A stretch of 64,000 bases of DNA, taken from assembly GCF_001414055.1 (NCBI RefSeq), contig NZ_CP013002.1, positions 3,534,001-3,598,000 on the forward strand, given 5' to 3'. The notes below the pieces were generated by a model. The model worked only from the letters and a program-made list of their open reading frames with translations, did not search any database and was not told where the DNA came from. Shown one piece after another: positions 11,040-21,582 of the stretch (the stretch's first letter is position 1; the number at the start of each line of letters is the position of its first letter). The stretch is from Caulobacter henricii. GTDB lineage: Bacteria > Pseudomonadota > Alphaproteobacteria > Caulobacterales > Caulobacteraceae. Made by a program: the position numbers and the translations under genes.

Positions 11040-12232
11040 GCTGCGGCCCTGGCCTTCAGGATCGGGGTCGGGCCGCGATAGAGCCGACGCCAGAACCACT
11101 CCAGCGGCCCCATGGTGAAGCGGTCCATCCACCATTTCGACCACAGGATCTGCAGGATCCAGACGCCGACGACGATCAGGGCCAGGACCGGCCGGTCGAC
11201 CTTGCCATGCAGGTTCAGCCCCCGGCCGCCATAGAAGATCGCGGTCATGATCACGGACTGGGTCAGGTAGTTGGTGAAGGCCATCTGGCCGACCGGGGCC
11301 AGGATCTCCGGGATCTTCTTCCAGAAGCCCGCTGACCGCGAGGCGAACACCATCAGGCTGACATAGGCCAGGGTGGTCAGGGGCGCGGTGGCCATCTGCA
11401 CGACCCCGGCCGCCATGCCGAGCGTTCTGGGCAGTCCGGTCAGGGCAAAGGTGATGAAGAGCCCGCCCGTGACCGCGAGGGCCAGCAGGCCGACGACGGT
11501 GAGAATGACATAGGTCTTCTTCGAGGCCTCGCCGGTCAGGACGCCGGTCTTGAAGCAGCCCAGACCGATCAGCATCAGGCTGGTGGTCATCACCGCAATG
11601 ATCGGCTCCCCGGCCAGCAGCGGCAGGCGGTCCTTGGCGTTCTGGATCAGGGACTGCAGGAAGGTCCCGGCATACTGGGCGGCGGCGGCACTGTTCTCGG
11701 CCGCCTCCTTGGCGGTCCGGGCCGCCTCCTTGGCCGCATCCTGCGGGATGAACAGAGCCGCGACCGTACCGGCCACCATCAGCAGGCTGAAGCCGATCCA
11801 GATGCCGATCCCGACCTTGAACAGCCGGCTAGGGGCCCAGGAGCGGGCAAACATCACGACGAAACCGGCCAGGGCGTAGCTCAGCAGCACATCGCCGAAC
11901 CAGATCGCAAAGCCGTGCAGCAGGCCAAAGAGCACCATCCACATCAGCCGCTTGCGCAGGATGGCCCCCTTTTCGGTCTCGGACCGTTCACCCCCGACCA
12001 GGAAGATCGAGACGCCGAACAGCATCGAGAACAGGGTCACGAACTTGCGCTGGAACAACCACTGGGTGGCGACCCAGACCGAGACCGTGTCGGCACCCGT
12101 GCCATGCGGCCAGTGCCGTACCGACTCGGCCAGGCCGGCCGTGACGGCGAAGTCCGGCGCATTGCAAAGCAGGATGCCCAGCACCCCCAGGCCCCGCAGG
12201 GAATCCAGCAGGACGATTCGTGACTTGATCAT
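11036..12232 (-). CDS. DUF418 family multispanning membrane protein
   Basis: 398 residues with about ten hydrophobic spans. The N-terminus has the family's RIVLLDSLRGLGVLGILLCN, and the C-terminal DUF418 part ends in a WSKWWMDRFTMGPLEWFWR segment, the typical signature (FxxGPLEWxWR). These are inner-membrane proteins of unknown transport or acyltransferase-like role. A cytoplasmic or periplasmic Ala/Lys-rich helix (KEAARTAKEAAENSAAAA) lies mid-protein. It is encoded convergently with the purH operon and on the same strand as the following MFS gene (57 bp). Confidence 0.82.
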   Translation of the reverse strand: MIKSRIVLLDSLRGLGVLGILLCNAPDFAVTAGLAESVRHWPHGTGADTVSVWVATQWLFQRKFVTLFSMLFGVSIFLVGGERSETEKGAILRKRLMWMVLFGLLHGFAIWFGDVLLSYALAGFVVMFARSWAPSRLFKVGIGIWIGFSLLMVAGTVAALFIPQDAAKEAARTAKEAAENSAAAAQYAGTFLQSLIQNAKDRLPLLAGEPIIAVMTTSLMLIGLGCFKTGVLTGEASKKTYVILTVVGLLALAVTGGLFITFALTGLPRTLGMAAGVVQMATAPLTTLAYVSLMVFASRSAGFWKKIPEILAPVGQMAFTNYLTQSVIMTAIFYGGRGLNLHGKVDRPVLALIVVGVWILQILWSKWWMDRFTMGPLEWFWRRLYRGPTPILKARAAA

Positions 12233-12289
12233 GTGCCCCCCCAGGCATTTCCGGGGCAGCCTAGACCCGACAGGCCCGGATTTACAACC

Positions 12290-13615
12290 TCAGGCTCCGG
12301 CGGCGGGCGGCCGGTCCGGCGTTCGGAACAGGACCAGGGCTCCGGCGATCATGAAACTGGCGGAAACGGCCACCGCGATCCGCTGATCGCCAAAGGCACT
12401 GGTGCCGATGGCGATGATCAGGGGGGCCAGAAAGGCCGTGGCCTTGCCGGACAGGGCGTAGAGGCCGAACCAGCGGCCGGACTCTCCGACCGGGGCCAGC
12501 TCGGCCATCCAGGCCCGCAGCGACGCCTGGGCAGGCCCGAAGGTCAGGCCGACAAACAGGCTGAAGAACAGATAGACCTGCTCGGACGTGCTGGCGAACA
12601 GGGCTCCGCCGTCCACGGGCGGTGCGACCGGAATCAGGAAGAACAGCCGGTCCGTGCCGACGCAGCCGATCCCGGCAGCACCGAACAGCACCACGGCCAC
12701 GGCGATCAGCACGGTCTTGCGGGACCCAAGCCTCTGATCCACACGACCGCCGATGAAGGTCCCGATGCCGGCCGTCACCGAAAGGGCGATGGCATAGAGG
12801 CCCAGCTCCGTCGTCGTCCAGCCGAACAGTCCGGCCGCCAGCACACCGCCAAAGGCGATGAAGCTGGAAATCCCGTCGCCCAGCAGCATCCGGCCGACCA
12901 GGAACTTCAACATGTGGGGCCGGGACGGAAGGGTTTTGATCGTCGTCCACAACTCGGCCAGGGGTCTGGCGTCCGGCGCGACGGCCGGCGGCGTCGGGGC
13001 GCTGATCATCAAAGGCCAGCTGAACAGCAGGAACCACAGGGCGACCATCGGGCCCACAATGCGGTCCGGCTCGTGCAGGGCCTTGTCCAGACCGAGCATC
13101 GGCTTGTCCGGCAGCGAGAAGGCGAACAGCACGATGAACAGCGAGATGAGGGCCCCGACATAGGCCATGGCCCAGGCCGTACCGGACAGCCGGCCGACCT
13201 GGCCCGGTCGGGCGACGAGCGGCAGCAGGGCGTTCATCACCGAGCCGCCGAGCTCGGCCGTGACCCCCGCCACGACCAGGCAGGCCAGGACGGGCAGAAT
13301 ACGCGAGGTATCGCCCGGCGTCGCCAGCCACAGGCCGGCGCTGGCCAGAACAAACGGAACAGCAAGGGCGATCAGCCAGGTGCGTGGATTGCGCCGGGCG
13401 TCGACGGCTGCGCCGACCAGGGGACTCAGCACCGCGATCGCCAGGCCCGACACCGCACCGGCATAGCCCAGAAGACTCTGGCCCCGCGCCGCATCGCCCA
13501 CAAAGCCGGCCGCGAAATAGGGGGTGAAGATGAAGGTGGCGATCAGCGCCCAGTAGGGCTGTTGCGCCCATTCATAGGCAGCCCACGCCACGCGGCGCCG
13601 ATCATCCTGGTGCAT
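12290..13615 (-). CDS. UMF1/Atg22-like MFS transporter
   Basis: 441 residues, 12 predicted membrane spans. The N-terminal AWAAYEWAQQPYWALI and the VDARRNPR loop are typical of the UMF1 (Atg22-like) branch of the major facilitator superfamily; a second MFS-like loop is VDQRLGSRK. I chose ATG at 13615 (MHQDDRRRVAW) over the longer frame from 13663, whose extra residues come from a GC-rich repeat-like segment. The substrate is unknown; Atg22 relatives export amino acids. It lies 50 bp downstream of gdhZ on the same strand. Confidence 0.82.
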   Translation of the reverse strand: MHQDDRRRVAWAAYEWAQQPYWALIATFIFTPYFAAGFVGDAARGQSLLGYAGAVSGLAIAVLSPLVGAAVDARRNPRTWLIALAVPFVLASAGLWLATPGDTSRILPVLACLVVAGVTAELGGSVMNALLPLVARPGQVGRLSGTAWAMAYVGALISLFIVLFAFSLPDKPMLGLDKALHEPDRIVGPMVALWFLLFSWPLMISAPTPPAVAPDARPLAELWTTIKTLPSRPHMLKFLVGRMLLGDGISSFIAFGGVLAAGLFGWTTTELGLYAIALSVTAGIGTFIGGRVDQRLGSRKTVLIAVAVVLFGAAGIGCVGTDRLFFLIPVAPPVDGGALFASTSEQVYLFFSLFVGLTFGPAQASLRAWMAELAPVGESGRWFGLYALSGKATAFLAPLIIAIGTSAFGDQRIAVAVSASFMIAGALVLFRTPDRPPAAGA

Positions 13616-13665
13616 CCCAAGCCCCCCTTCGGCCTCCCCCGGCTGGGGGAGACCGAAATCCAACC

Positions 13666-16600
13666 CTAGCCTGCGTTGGCCAGTTCGCGCAGCGCCGCAT
13701 TGGCGATGGTCAGCTTGGCGAAGGTCCAGCCGCCACCGGCGGTCTCGATGTCCTCGACCGTGCGCTTGGCCGAGCGCACCCGATCCATCCGCAGGGCGGC
13801 CCAGGAGGTCACCGCCGCCTTGGCCGAAAGCTCATCCTCGCCGGCCTGGGCATTGGCCGAGAACTTCAGCACCGCCTGGGTGATCGCGGTCTGCTCACTG
13901 AGCAGGTCCTCGATCAGGCGGCGCACGGCCAGACGCTCGAAGGCGTCGCCGCCGACAAAGGACCCGGCCGCGCCGCGCAGTCGGTCGAAGCCGAAAGCGG
14001 CCCCGGCCTGGTGATAGAGCCGGGCCACGGCCTTGACGGTCCAGCTGGAGCCGCCGGCCAGGTCCACCAGATCGGCGGCGATGGTCAGGGGCTGCAGGGC
14101 CGCCACGGCCTGGGCCAGGGCTTCCGGCGCACCCTCGGCGACGTAGCCCTTGACCCGTTTGGCCACGGCCTTCTGCTCATAGGGTGACAGCACGGCCGGG
14201 GTCATGTCGCGCAGCTCCGCAACCGCCGGACCGTAGTTGTCGACCAGGGTCTTGACCGACGCCTTGTCGCGGAAGGCCCGTCGGGCCAGCCAGAAGGTCA
14301 GGCTGCGGAGGGCATAGGCCAGGGCCTTGTAGAGCGCCGTCTGACCGGCGGCCGAGGCATGGTTGTCCAGCGCGCCGACCTGGGCCCACAGGGCGTCTGC
14401 GCCGAGAATCCGGCGCGCAGCCGTGAAACCGGTGACCAGGGCGGTGACATCGCAGCCCGCGGCGGCCTTCAGGCGCGTCGCAAAGGTCGGGCCACACATG
14501 TTGACCATCTGGTTGCCGACTACCGTGGCGATGATCTCGCGCTTCAGCCGGTGCTTCTGCATCTGGTCGGCATAGCGATCGAGCGCCGCGGGGAAATAGC
14601 CGCGCAGGGTCGCCTCAAACCAGGGATCGTCCGGCGCATTGGAGGCAACGATCTCGTCGAACAGGTCGAGCTTGCCATAGGCCAGCAGCACGGCCAGTTC
14701 CGGCCGGGTCAGACCCTTGCCTGCCGCGCCGCGTTCCAGCAGGACGGTATTGGTCGGCAGACCTTCGACCTTGCGGTCCAGGCGTCCGCGGCTTTCCAGA
14801 TTGACCATGTAACGGATCTGGGAGTCGACCTCGCTGGTGGCATCGCTTTCCAGCAGGGTCAGGGCCAGGGTCTGGTCGTAATTATGCTCCAGCACGTGAT
14901 GGGCGACATCGTCGGTCATCGAGGCCAGGAGGATGTTGCGGCTGGGGCGATCCAGCTCCCCGGCCCGTTCGAGCAGGCCGGTCAGGATCTTGATATTGAC
15001 CTCATGGTCGGAGCTGTCGACGCCGGCCGAATTGTCGATGGCGTCGGTATTGATATGGCCTCCGGCCGCCGCGAACTCGATGCGGCCGGCCTGGGTCAGA
15101 CCCAGATTGGCGCCCTCACCGACCACCTTGACCCGCAGCTCGGAGCCATTGACCCGCACGGCATCATTGGCCTTGTCTCCGGCGTCGGCATGGCTCTCGC
15201 CCCTAGCCTTCACATAGGTGCCGATGCCGCCAAGATAGAGCAGCTCGGCCTTGGAGGTCAGGATCGCGGTCATCAGCTCGGCCGGGGAAACGGCCTCGGC
15301 CTTGATCTCGAACAGGGCCCGAACCTCGGCCGACAGCGGAATGCTCTTCAGGCTGCGCGCGAACACACCGCCGCCCGGCGAGATCTTGCTGCGGTCATAA
15401 TCGTCCCACGACGACCGCGGCAGCTTGAACATGCGGTCGCGCTCTTCCCAGGACGAGGCGGTGTCCGGATTGGGATCCAGGAAGATGTGACGGTGATCGA
15501 AAGCGGCCAGCAGACGGGTCTGCTTGGACAGCAACATGCCGTTGCCGAACACATCGCCGCTCATGTCGCCGACCCCGACCACGGTGAAGGGTTGGGTCTG
15601 GATGTCCTTGCCCATTTCACGGAAGTGGCGCTTGACCGCTTCCCAGGCCCCGCGGGCCGTGATGCCCATGACCTTGTGGTCATAGCCGACCGAGCCGCCC
15701 GAGGCGAAGGCGTCGCCCAGCCAGAAGCCGTAGTCTTCAGCCACGCCGTTGGCGATATCGGAGAAGGTCGCCGTTCCCTTGTCGGCGGCCACGACCAGAT
15801 AGGGGTCCTCGCCGTCATGTACGACGACTGAGGGCGGCGGCACGACCCGGTTGTCGGCGTCGATATTGTCGGTGATGTCCAGCAGGCCCGACAGGAAGGT
15901 CTTATAGGCCCTGATCGCCTCGTTGCGCACCGCTTCGGGGGTTCCGCCGCGCGGCAACTGCTTGGGATAGAAGCCGCCCTTCGAGCCGACCGGCACGATG
16001 ACCGCATTCTTGACCTGCTGGGCCTTGACCAGCCCCAGCACCTCGGTGCGGAAATCATCCCGGCGATCGGACCAGCGCAGACCACCGCGGGCCACCGGCC
16101 CAAAGCGGAGATGCACCCCTTCGATGTGCGGCGCGGAAATGAAGATCTCGCGATAGGGCTTGGGCGCGGGCAGGTCCTCAAGCTCGCGGGAGGCGATCTT
16201 GAAGCTGATATAGGGCTTGGGCTGACCGTCGGCCCCGGGCTGATAGAAGTTGGTGCGCTGGATCGCGCCGACCAGGGCGGCGATCCGGCGCAGGACCCGG
16301 TCGGCGTCCAGGCTTTCGACGGCTTGCAGAGCCTCGCTGATCTTGGCCTCAACCGCCTTGGCCTGCTCCTTGCGGGTCGGCAGGTCGACGAGAATGGCCG
16401 GATCGAACTTGGTCTGGAACAGGTCGAGGATCAGGCGCGACACGCCGGGGTGATCGGCAAGCGCCTGCTCCTGCACGCCCTGGCTGGGGTCAAGCCCCGA
16501 TTGCTGGCGATAGCGGGCCAGACCCCGGATCAGGGCGGCTTCGCGCCAGCCGATCCCCAGTTCCAGCACCAGACGGTTGAACCCGTCGCTCTCGGCGCGA

Positions 16601-18519
16601 CCGGTCCAGATGGCGACGAAGGCCGCTTCGAAGGCCAGCTTCACATCGCCGAAGGTCAGGTGTTCGCCCTGCTCGTCGGCCAGCACGAACTCATGGACCC
16701 AGACCGGCGCGGGTTCACCCCCGTCGCCGACGGGCGAAACCTTGTGGCCATCCTCGATCAGGGCCTTCAGGCCCATGTGCTCGAGAATGGGCAGCACGTC
16801 GGCCAGGGGCGCGGCGGCAGTCGGTCGATAAAGTTTGAACCGGAAGGTCTTGGCGCTGTCTTCGGGACGGCGGAAGGCGCGGACACGAACGGCCTCGCCT
16901 TCGGTCAGGGCATCGATGACCTCGATATCGGCCAGGGCCTCGGCGGCGTCATACTGATCGCGATAGCCGGGCGGGAAGGCCCCGGCATAGCGCGCCAGGG
17001 TCGAGCCGACCCGTCCAGGTGCGCCGCCGTCGCGGATTGCTGCATCGAAGCGGTCCTCCCAGGTGCGAGCCGTCTCGGCAATCGCCGCTTCCAGCTGGGC
17101 CATATCCGGTTCGCGATGGTCCCCAGGGGTCACACCGATGATGAAGTGAACCCGCGCGAGGGGCGCATCGGTGAAGCTCGGATAATAGGCGGAAACCCGG
17201 CCGCCAAAGGCTTCTGCGAGCAGTTTGCCGGCCCGCTCGCGGACGCCGGAATCATAGCGCTCCCGCGGCACGAACAGCAGGGCGGATATGAACCGGTCAA
17301 ACGGATCACGGCGGGAGAACAGGCTCACCCGCGGGCGGTCATAGAGGTGGAGAACCCCCAGCGCCATGCTCAGCAACTGGTCGGTGTCCGTCTGAAACAG
17401 TTCGTCGCGCGGCCAGGTCTCGAGGATGTTGCGCAGCCGCTTGCCGTTGTGGCTGTCGGGGTCCTTGCTGGCGCTCTCCAGAACCCGCGCCACCTTGCGG
17501 CGGATCAGCGGCACGTCATAGGCGCGGGTTTCGTAGGCTTCGGCCGTGAACAGCCCGACAAAGCGCACCTCGCCGGAGGGCTTGCCGTCAGCGCCGTACC
17601 GTCGCACGCCGACATAGTCCATGTAGCCGCGGCGATGGACGCGCGAGCGCAGGTTCGACTTGGCGACGACAATCGGATCGCCGATCTCGATATGGTCCCG
17701 AATCTGGCGCGACAGGATGGCCGGCTCACTGCCGCGTCGCAGCACGGTCCGGACTTCATCCCGAAGAACACCCAGATTTCCCTCGGGGCGGTCCAGCGGC
17801 TCTTCGGCCGCATAACCACCATCGCTGGTCCGGGGATAGTCATAGACCCGCGCACCGAGGAACACGAAGTGGTCGTCAGCCAGCCAGTCGAGGAAGTCGA
17901 GGTCTTCAGCCCGCTCCTCCGCCGGAATGGCGACCTTGGTGTCGCGCAGTTCGGTAATCGTCCGGCGCATCAGGTTGCGCATGGCCTCGAAGTCCTGAAC
18001 GGCCAGTCGGACATCGGCCAGGGCTTCACTGACAGCCTGGATCAGGGCGGCTTCGCGATCCTCGCCCACCGGCGCAAGATAGATCTGGATCATCGAGCGG
18101 CGCTGACCGCCGACCTCGGCCACGGGGTGGAACATGGCGCGGACCTGGAAGCCGGCTTCGGCTACGGCGCCCATGATGCTGTCGACAAGGAAGGGACGAT
18201 CCTGCTGGATGATCTCAAGAAGATCTCCGCGCAGAGACGTCCCGTCGGGCTTGCAGGCCGGCCGAAGGCGAATGGCCGGCTCGTTGACGTCAGCGACCGT
18301 CTCGCCGAAGCGCCAGAAATCGGCAAGCGCAACGGCGGTATCGCCGGCGTCAAAACCGGGCAACTCATCGGCGGACCAGTCATCCTGGGCCTGGGCGAGA
18401 AAATGAGCGGCCTGTGCCGGCAGGGACTCAACGGATGTTCCCAGGGCCTGGGCGAAAGCCGAGATCAGCTGGCCGCTACCTGGCCCCTGAATCTGGGGGT
18501 CATTTTTTGCACCAACCAT
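13666..18519 (-). CDS. gdhZ: Large NAD-specific glutamate dehydrogenase (GdhZ type)
   Basis: 1617 residues, the size of the ~180-kDa bacterial NAD-GDH family. The long N-terminal half has ACT-like regulatory regions. The catalytic core in the C-terminal half has RGGLRWSDRRDDFRTE, KNAVIVPVGSKGGF with the catalytic Lys, GVGDMSGDVFGNG and VGEGANLGLTQ. It oxidatively deaminates glutamate to 2-oxoglutarate with NAD. In Caulobacter crescentus the homologue GdhZ also binds FtsZ and helps coordinate division with nutrient state; that role is known there and only inferred here. The gene has its own 270-bp upstream region and no co-encoded FtsZ regulator within the window. Confidence 0.93.
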   Translation of the reverse strand: MVGAKNDPQIQGPGSGQLISAFAQALGTSVESLPAQAAHFLAQAQDDWSADELPGFDAGDTAVALADFWRFGETVADVNEPAIRLRPACKPDGTSLRGDLLEIIQQDRPFLVDSIMGAVAEAGFQVRAMFHPVAEVGGQRRSMIQIYLAPVGEDREAALIQAVSEALADVRLAVQDFEAMRNLMRRTITELRDTKVAIPAEERAEDLDFLDWLADDHFVFLGARVYDYPRTSDGGYAAEEPLDRPEGNLGVLRDEVRTVLRRGSEPAILSRQIRDHIEIGDPIVVAKSNLRSRVHRRGYMDYVGVRRYGADGKPSGEVRFVGLFTAEAYETRAYDVPLIRRKVARVLESASKDPDSHNGKRLRNILETWPRDELFQTDTDQLLSMALGVLHLYDRPRVSLFSRRDPFDRFISALLFVPRERYDSGVRERAGKLLAEAFGGRVSAYYPSFTDAPLARVHFIIGVTPGDHREPDMAQLEAAIAETARTWEDRFDAAIRDGGAPGRVGSTLARYAGAFPPGYRDQYDAAEALADIEVIDALTEGEAVRVRAFRRPEDSAKTFRFKLYRPTAAAPLADVLPILEHMGLKALIEDGHKVSPVGDGGEPAPVWVHEFVLADEQGEHLTFGDVKLAFEAAFVAIWTGRAESDGFNRLVLELGIGWREAALIRGLARYRQQSGLDPSQGVQEQALADHPGVSRLILDLFQTKFDPAILVDLPTRKEQAKAVEAKISEALQAVESLDADRVLRRIAALVGAIQRTNFYQPGADGQPKPYISFKIASRELEDLPAPKPYREIFISAPHIEGVHLRFGPVARGGLRWSDRRDDFRTEVLGLVKAQQVKNAVIVPVGSKGGFYPKQLPRGGTPEAVRNEAIRAYKTFLSGLLDITDNIDADNRVVPPPSVVVHDGEDPYLVVAADKGTATFSDIANGVAEDYGFWLGDAFASGGSVGYDHKVMGITARGAWEAVKRHFREMGKDIQTQPFTVVGVGDMSGDVFGNGMLLSKQTRLLAAFDHRHIFLDPNPDTASSWEERDRMFKLPRSSWDDYDRSKISPGGGVFARSLKSIPLSAEVRALFEIKAEAVSPAELMTAILTSKAELLYLGGIGTYVKARGESHADAGDKANDAVRVNGSELRVKVVGEGANLGLTQAGRIEFAAAGGHINTDAIDNSAGVDSSDHEVNIKILTGLLERAGELDRPSRNILLASMTDDVAHHVLEHNYDQTLALTLLESDATSEVDSQIRYMVNLESRGRLDRKVEGLPTNTVLLERGAAGKGLTRPELAVLLAYGKLDLFDEIVASNAPDDPWFEATLRGYFPAALDRYADQMQKHRLKREIIATVVGNQMVNMCGPTFATRLKAAAGCDVTALVTGFTAARRILGADALWAQVGALDNHASAAGQTALYKALAYALRSLTFWLARRAFRDKASVKTLVDNYGPAVAELRDMTPAVLSPYEQKAVAKRVKGYVAEGAPEALAQAVAALQPLTIAADLVDLAGGSSWTVKAVARLYHQAGAAFGFDRLRGAAGSFVGGDAFERLAVRRLIEDLLSEQTAITQAVLKFSANAQAGEDELSAKAAVTSWAALRMDRVRSAKRTVEDIETAGGGWTFAKLTIANAALRELANAG

Positions 18520-18644
18520 GGGTTTTCCTCGCGTTTTTTTGGCAGCAACCTAGACTTTTTGGGGCGCGATTCAACCAGGCCGTCAAAAATACGCAAAAGA
18601 TCTTGCGAATTCAGGAGCTCTGGGAATGTCTTGCAACAACGGAA

Positions 18645-18672
18645 GCGCCGCCGGTGGGGGAACCGGCGGCGC
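18645..18672. terminator. GC-rich hairpin between the AI-2E permease gene and gdhZ (possible terminator)
   Basis: Perfect 11-bp stem gcgccgccggt / accggcggcgc with a 6-base loop, in the 274-bp gap between two minus-strand genes. On the minus strand it is followed by TTCCGTTGTT, only weakly U-rich, so it may end the AI-2E permease transcript without being a textbook terminator. The rest of the gap (18520-18640) is less GC-rich and holds the probable gdhZ promoter, including one GATTC site that CcrM could methylate. Confidence 0.4.
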
Positions 18673-18793
18673 AGACCCGCCGGGGGGGGCTGGCGGGCAT
18701 TATCCGCAGCGGGCGCGCCGGAGAACCAGGCTGCGTCGCGCGGGGTCCGACCAATGGGGGGGGCGTCGGACACTTCAGAGATAGGGGCCACTT

Positions 18794-19924
18794 TCAGGAT
18801 TTTAAGTCCCCGTCGGCGACTTTCTGTTGGGTGTCGGTGGAAGGCGTGGGGATAGCCGAGCTAGATCCGTCCGAGGCCGCACCGGCAACCTGCGGATCGC
18901 CGTCTTCCGACAACAGGATGGCGATCCAGCGCGAGCCGTCAAACTGGGCCAGAATGACCATGAAGGCCACGGTCAGCGGCGTTGACAGAAACATGCCCGG
19001 CACGCCCCACAAGGCACCCCACAGGGCCAGGGAGAGCAGAACCACGGTCGGATCCATGTTCAGGCTGTCGCCCTGCATGCGCGGCAGGACGATGTTGCCA
19101 ACCACGAAATAGATGGCCTGCAGGGCCAGGAACAGGACGACGGCCGGCACGAAGCTGTCGGGGAACTGCACGAGGGCGAACAGCGGCGGCAGGAAGCAGC
19201 CGATCGCACCGCCGACAATCGGGATGTAGCTGGCCAGGAAAATCAGGAAGGCCCAGAAGAAGGCGTTGTCGAGCCGCAGCAGGGCCATGACGAGCCAGGC
19301 TCCCACGGCAATCATCAGGCCCGTTACGGTCTGGATCCACAGATACTGCTCGATGCCGTCGCGGATCCGGTGAAACAGCACCATGGCCCGGCCGCGCTCG
19401 ATCGACTGCGGAAACAGGGCGACGATCTTGCGGCTGAACCCGCGACGGGACGCGATGATGAAGCCCAGATAGATCAGAACCAGCACCGCGCTGGCCGCGA
19501 AGTTCTGCAGGCTCTGGGCGGCCGCGCCGACAAAACGCTGCGGATTGAGCTGGGTGATCAGGTCACCCATCGTCGGGGCCACATGGATGCCGACCGCATG
19601 GGCCAGGTTGGCGATCACATCATTGAGCCTCGGCGCATAGGTCTTCAGCTGGTCGACGAAGCCGGCACTGTTCTCGGCGACCAACCATACGGACAGGCCA
19701 AACAGCAGGATCAGGAAGACGATCGCGGTCGGCAGGGCCACGTGCTTCGGAAATCGGGCCTTTTGGATCAGGACGCGCGAAAAGCTGTCGATCATCACGG
19801 CGAGGAACACCGCCAGGGCCAGGGGCGTCAGAATGTCCCGCATCCAGAGCAGGGCTGCACCGCCCGCGATCACCGCCAGGAAAACCACGGCATTGCGCGT
19901 TGCGGCCGAGGAGGAAACGGTCAT
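18794..19924 (-). CDS. AI-2E family transporter (TqsA/PerM-like permease)
   Basis: 376 residues, six to eight membrane spans with the family layout: two N-terminal spans (RDILTPLALAVFLAVMI), a long soluble segment, and the conserved C-terminal block (ASYIPIVGGAIGCFLPPLFA, MDPTVVLLSLALWGALWG, PGMFLSTPLTVAF). The family includes AI-2 exporters and Na+/H+ antiporters, so the substrate is uncertain. The C-terminal tail is Asp/Ser-rich and cytosolic. It is divergent from the HerA-like gene across 97 bp. Confidence 0.88.
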   Translation of the reverse strand: MTVSSSAATRNAVVFLAVIAGGAALLWMRDILTPLALAVFLAVMIDSFSRVLIQKARFPKHVALPTAIVFLILLFGLSVWLVAENSAGFVDQLKTYAPRLNDVIANLAHAVGIHVAPTMGDLITQLNPQRFVGAAAQSLQNFAASAVLVLIYLGFIIASRRGFSRKIVALFPQSIERGRAMVLFHRIRDGIEQYLWIQTVTGLMIAVGAWLVMALLRLDNAFFWAFLIFLASYIPIVGGAIGCFLPPLFALVQFPDSFVPAVVLFLALQAIYFVVGNIVLPRMQGDSLNMDPTVVLLSLALWGALWGVPGMFLSTPLTVAFMVILAQFDGSRWIAILLSEDGDPQVAGAASDGSSSAIPTPSTDTQQKVADGDLKS

Positions 19925-20021
19925 TCAGCGACTCCAGAAGGGCGCGATACTCTGCCCGCCGCGATTGGCGCGACGCAAGGGCGCGGTTAGGGTCGAACTG
20001 CAAGTTTGAAGGAAGTTTCAT

Positions 20022-21551
20022 ATGACGCTGACGATTGGTGAAGGTGAAATCCTGATCGGACTGGGGGAAGGACCCGTGACCCAGCGTCTGGACCGGTCAA
20101 ATCGGCATGGCGTCGTGGCCGGCGCGACCGGCACGGGCAAGACCGTCACCCTGCAGATCATGGCCCAGGCCTTTTCCGAGGCCGGCGTGCCCGTCTTCGC
20201 CGCCGACGTGAAGGGCGACCTGTCCGGCATCGCCGTGGCCGGCACACCCAATGACAAGATGCTGGCCCGCGCCGCGACGATGGACCTGACCCTGACCCCC
20301 GGCGCGCCCCCGACCGTCTTCTGGGACCTGTTTGGCCAGAAGGGGCACCCGATTCGCACGACCATCTCGGAGATGGGGCCGGTCCTGCTGGCGCGCCTGC
20401 TGGAGCTCAATGATGTTCAGGAAGGCGTCCTGACCATCGTTTTCCACGTGGCCGACAAGGATGGACTGCTGCTGCTGGATCTCAAGGATCTGCAGGCCGC
20501 CCTGAAATATGTCGCCGACCACGCCGCCGATATCGGCACCCTATACGGCAATGTTTCGCCGGCCACCGTTGGCGCGATCCAGCGCAAGCTTCTGACCCTT
20601 CAGAGCCAGGGGGCCGAGAACTTCTTCGGTGAACCGGCGCTGAAGCTGGCGGACATCATGCGCACCGACGTGGCCGGCCGCGGCTATGTCAATTTGCTGG
20701 CCGCCGACAAGCTGATCCAGTCCCCCAAGCTCTATTCGACCTTCCTGCTTTGGCTGCTGTCAGAACTGTTCGAAGAGCTGCCCGAGCTGGGCGATCCCGA
20801 AAAGCCCCGCCTAGTCTTCTTCTTTGACGAAGCCCACCTGCTGTTCAATGACGCGCCCAAGCCCCTGCTGGAGAAGATCGAGCAGGTGGTGCGCCTGATC
20901 CGCTCCAAGGGCGTGGGGATCTATTTCGTCACCCAGAACCCGGCCGACATCCCGGATGCCGTGCTGGGTCAGCTGGGTGCCCGCATCCAGCATGCCCTGC
21001 GCGCCTATACCCCTGCCGATCAGAAGGGCCTGAAGGCGGCTGCCCAGTCCTTCCGGGTCAATCCCTCCTTCGACACCGCTGAGACCATCCAGGGCCTCGG
21101 CGTCGGCGAGGCCCTGGTCTCGACCCTCGACGCCAAGGGCGCGCCCTGTGTCGTGCAGAAGACCATGATCCGGCCACCGGCTTCGCGACTGGGACCGCTT
21201 ACGCCGGAAGAGCGCGCCGCCCTGATCGCCCAGAGCCCGGTCGCCGGGCTTTATGACACCGCCCAGGATCGCGACAGCGCCTACGAAATCCTGCAGGGCC
21301 GGGCGCGGGAAGCCCAGCGCGAAGCCGAGGCCTCGCAGGAGGCGGCCGAGGCAGAAAAGCGTCGCGAGGCCGAAGACAAGGTCCGGGCCCGGGAAGAAGC
21401 GCGAGAGGCGCGCACCGCGCCACGACCGAGGGCTTCAAGCCGCCAGGGCATGGCCGAGACCTTCGCCAAGTCGTTGCTGCGCACCGTCGCCAGTCAGGCG
21501 GGCCGCGAGATCATGCGCGGGCTGCTGGGGAGCCTGAAGCGCAGTCGCTAG
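20022..21551 (+). CDS. HerA/DUF853 family P-loop ATPase
   Basis: 509 residues. Walker A is [12 protein letters not shown] (about residue 32) and Walker B is [15 protein letters not shown]853 proteins are HerA/FtsK-like helicase-fold ATPases, inferred to translocate DNA or remodel complexes; the cellular role is not established. The C-terminal ~100 residues form a long charged coiled-coil ([20 protein letters not shown]) ending in a basic Arg-rich tail. ATG 20022 follows a short leader, with aaggaag ahead of it. No nuclease partner (NurA-like) is encoded beside it. Confidence 0.85.
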   Translation: MTLTIGEGEILIGLGEGPVTQRLDRSNRHGVVAGATGTGKTVTLQIMAQAFSEAGVPVFAADVKGDLSGIAVAGTPNDKMLARAATMDLTLTPGAPPTVFWDLFGQKGHPIRTTISEMGPVLLARLLELNDVQEGVLTIVFHVADKDGLLLLDLKDLQAALKYVADHAADIGTLYGNVSPATVGAIQRKLLTLQSQGAENFFGEPALKLADIMRTDVAGRGYVNLLAADKLIQSPKLYSTFLLWLLSELFEELPELGDPEKPRLVFFFDEAHLLFNDAPKPLLEKIEQVVRLIRSKGVGIYFVTQNPADIPDAVLGQLGARIQHALRAYTPADQKGLKAAAQSFRVNPSFDTAETIQGLGVGEALVSTLDAKGAPCVVQKTMIRPPASRLGPLTPEERAALIAQSPVAGLYDTAQDRDSAYEILQGRAREAQREAEASQEAAEAEKRREAEDKVRAREEAREARTAPRPRASSRQGMAETFAKSLLRTVASQAGREIMRGLLGSLKRSR

Positions 21552-21582
21552 CGAGGCGGCAGGGTTCTGACCCGGTCCGCGG

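Noticed and set aside
18465..18791. A 108-codon minus-strand frame between gdhZ and the AI-2E permease gene
   Set aside because: It reads through the GC hairpin at 18645-18672 and into gdhZ; no domain and no ribosome-binding site.
16111..18855. A long plus-strand open frame (914 codons) opposite gdhZ
   Set aside because: It is the reverse complement of a well-supported, full-length enzyme. Its composition (Gln/Gly/His/Asp-rich, no domain) is typical of antisense frames in GC-rich DNA.
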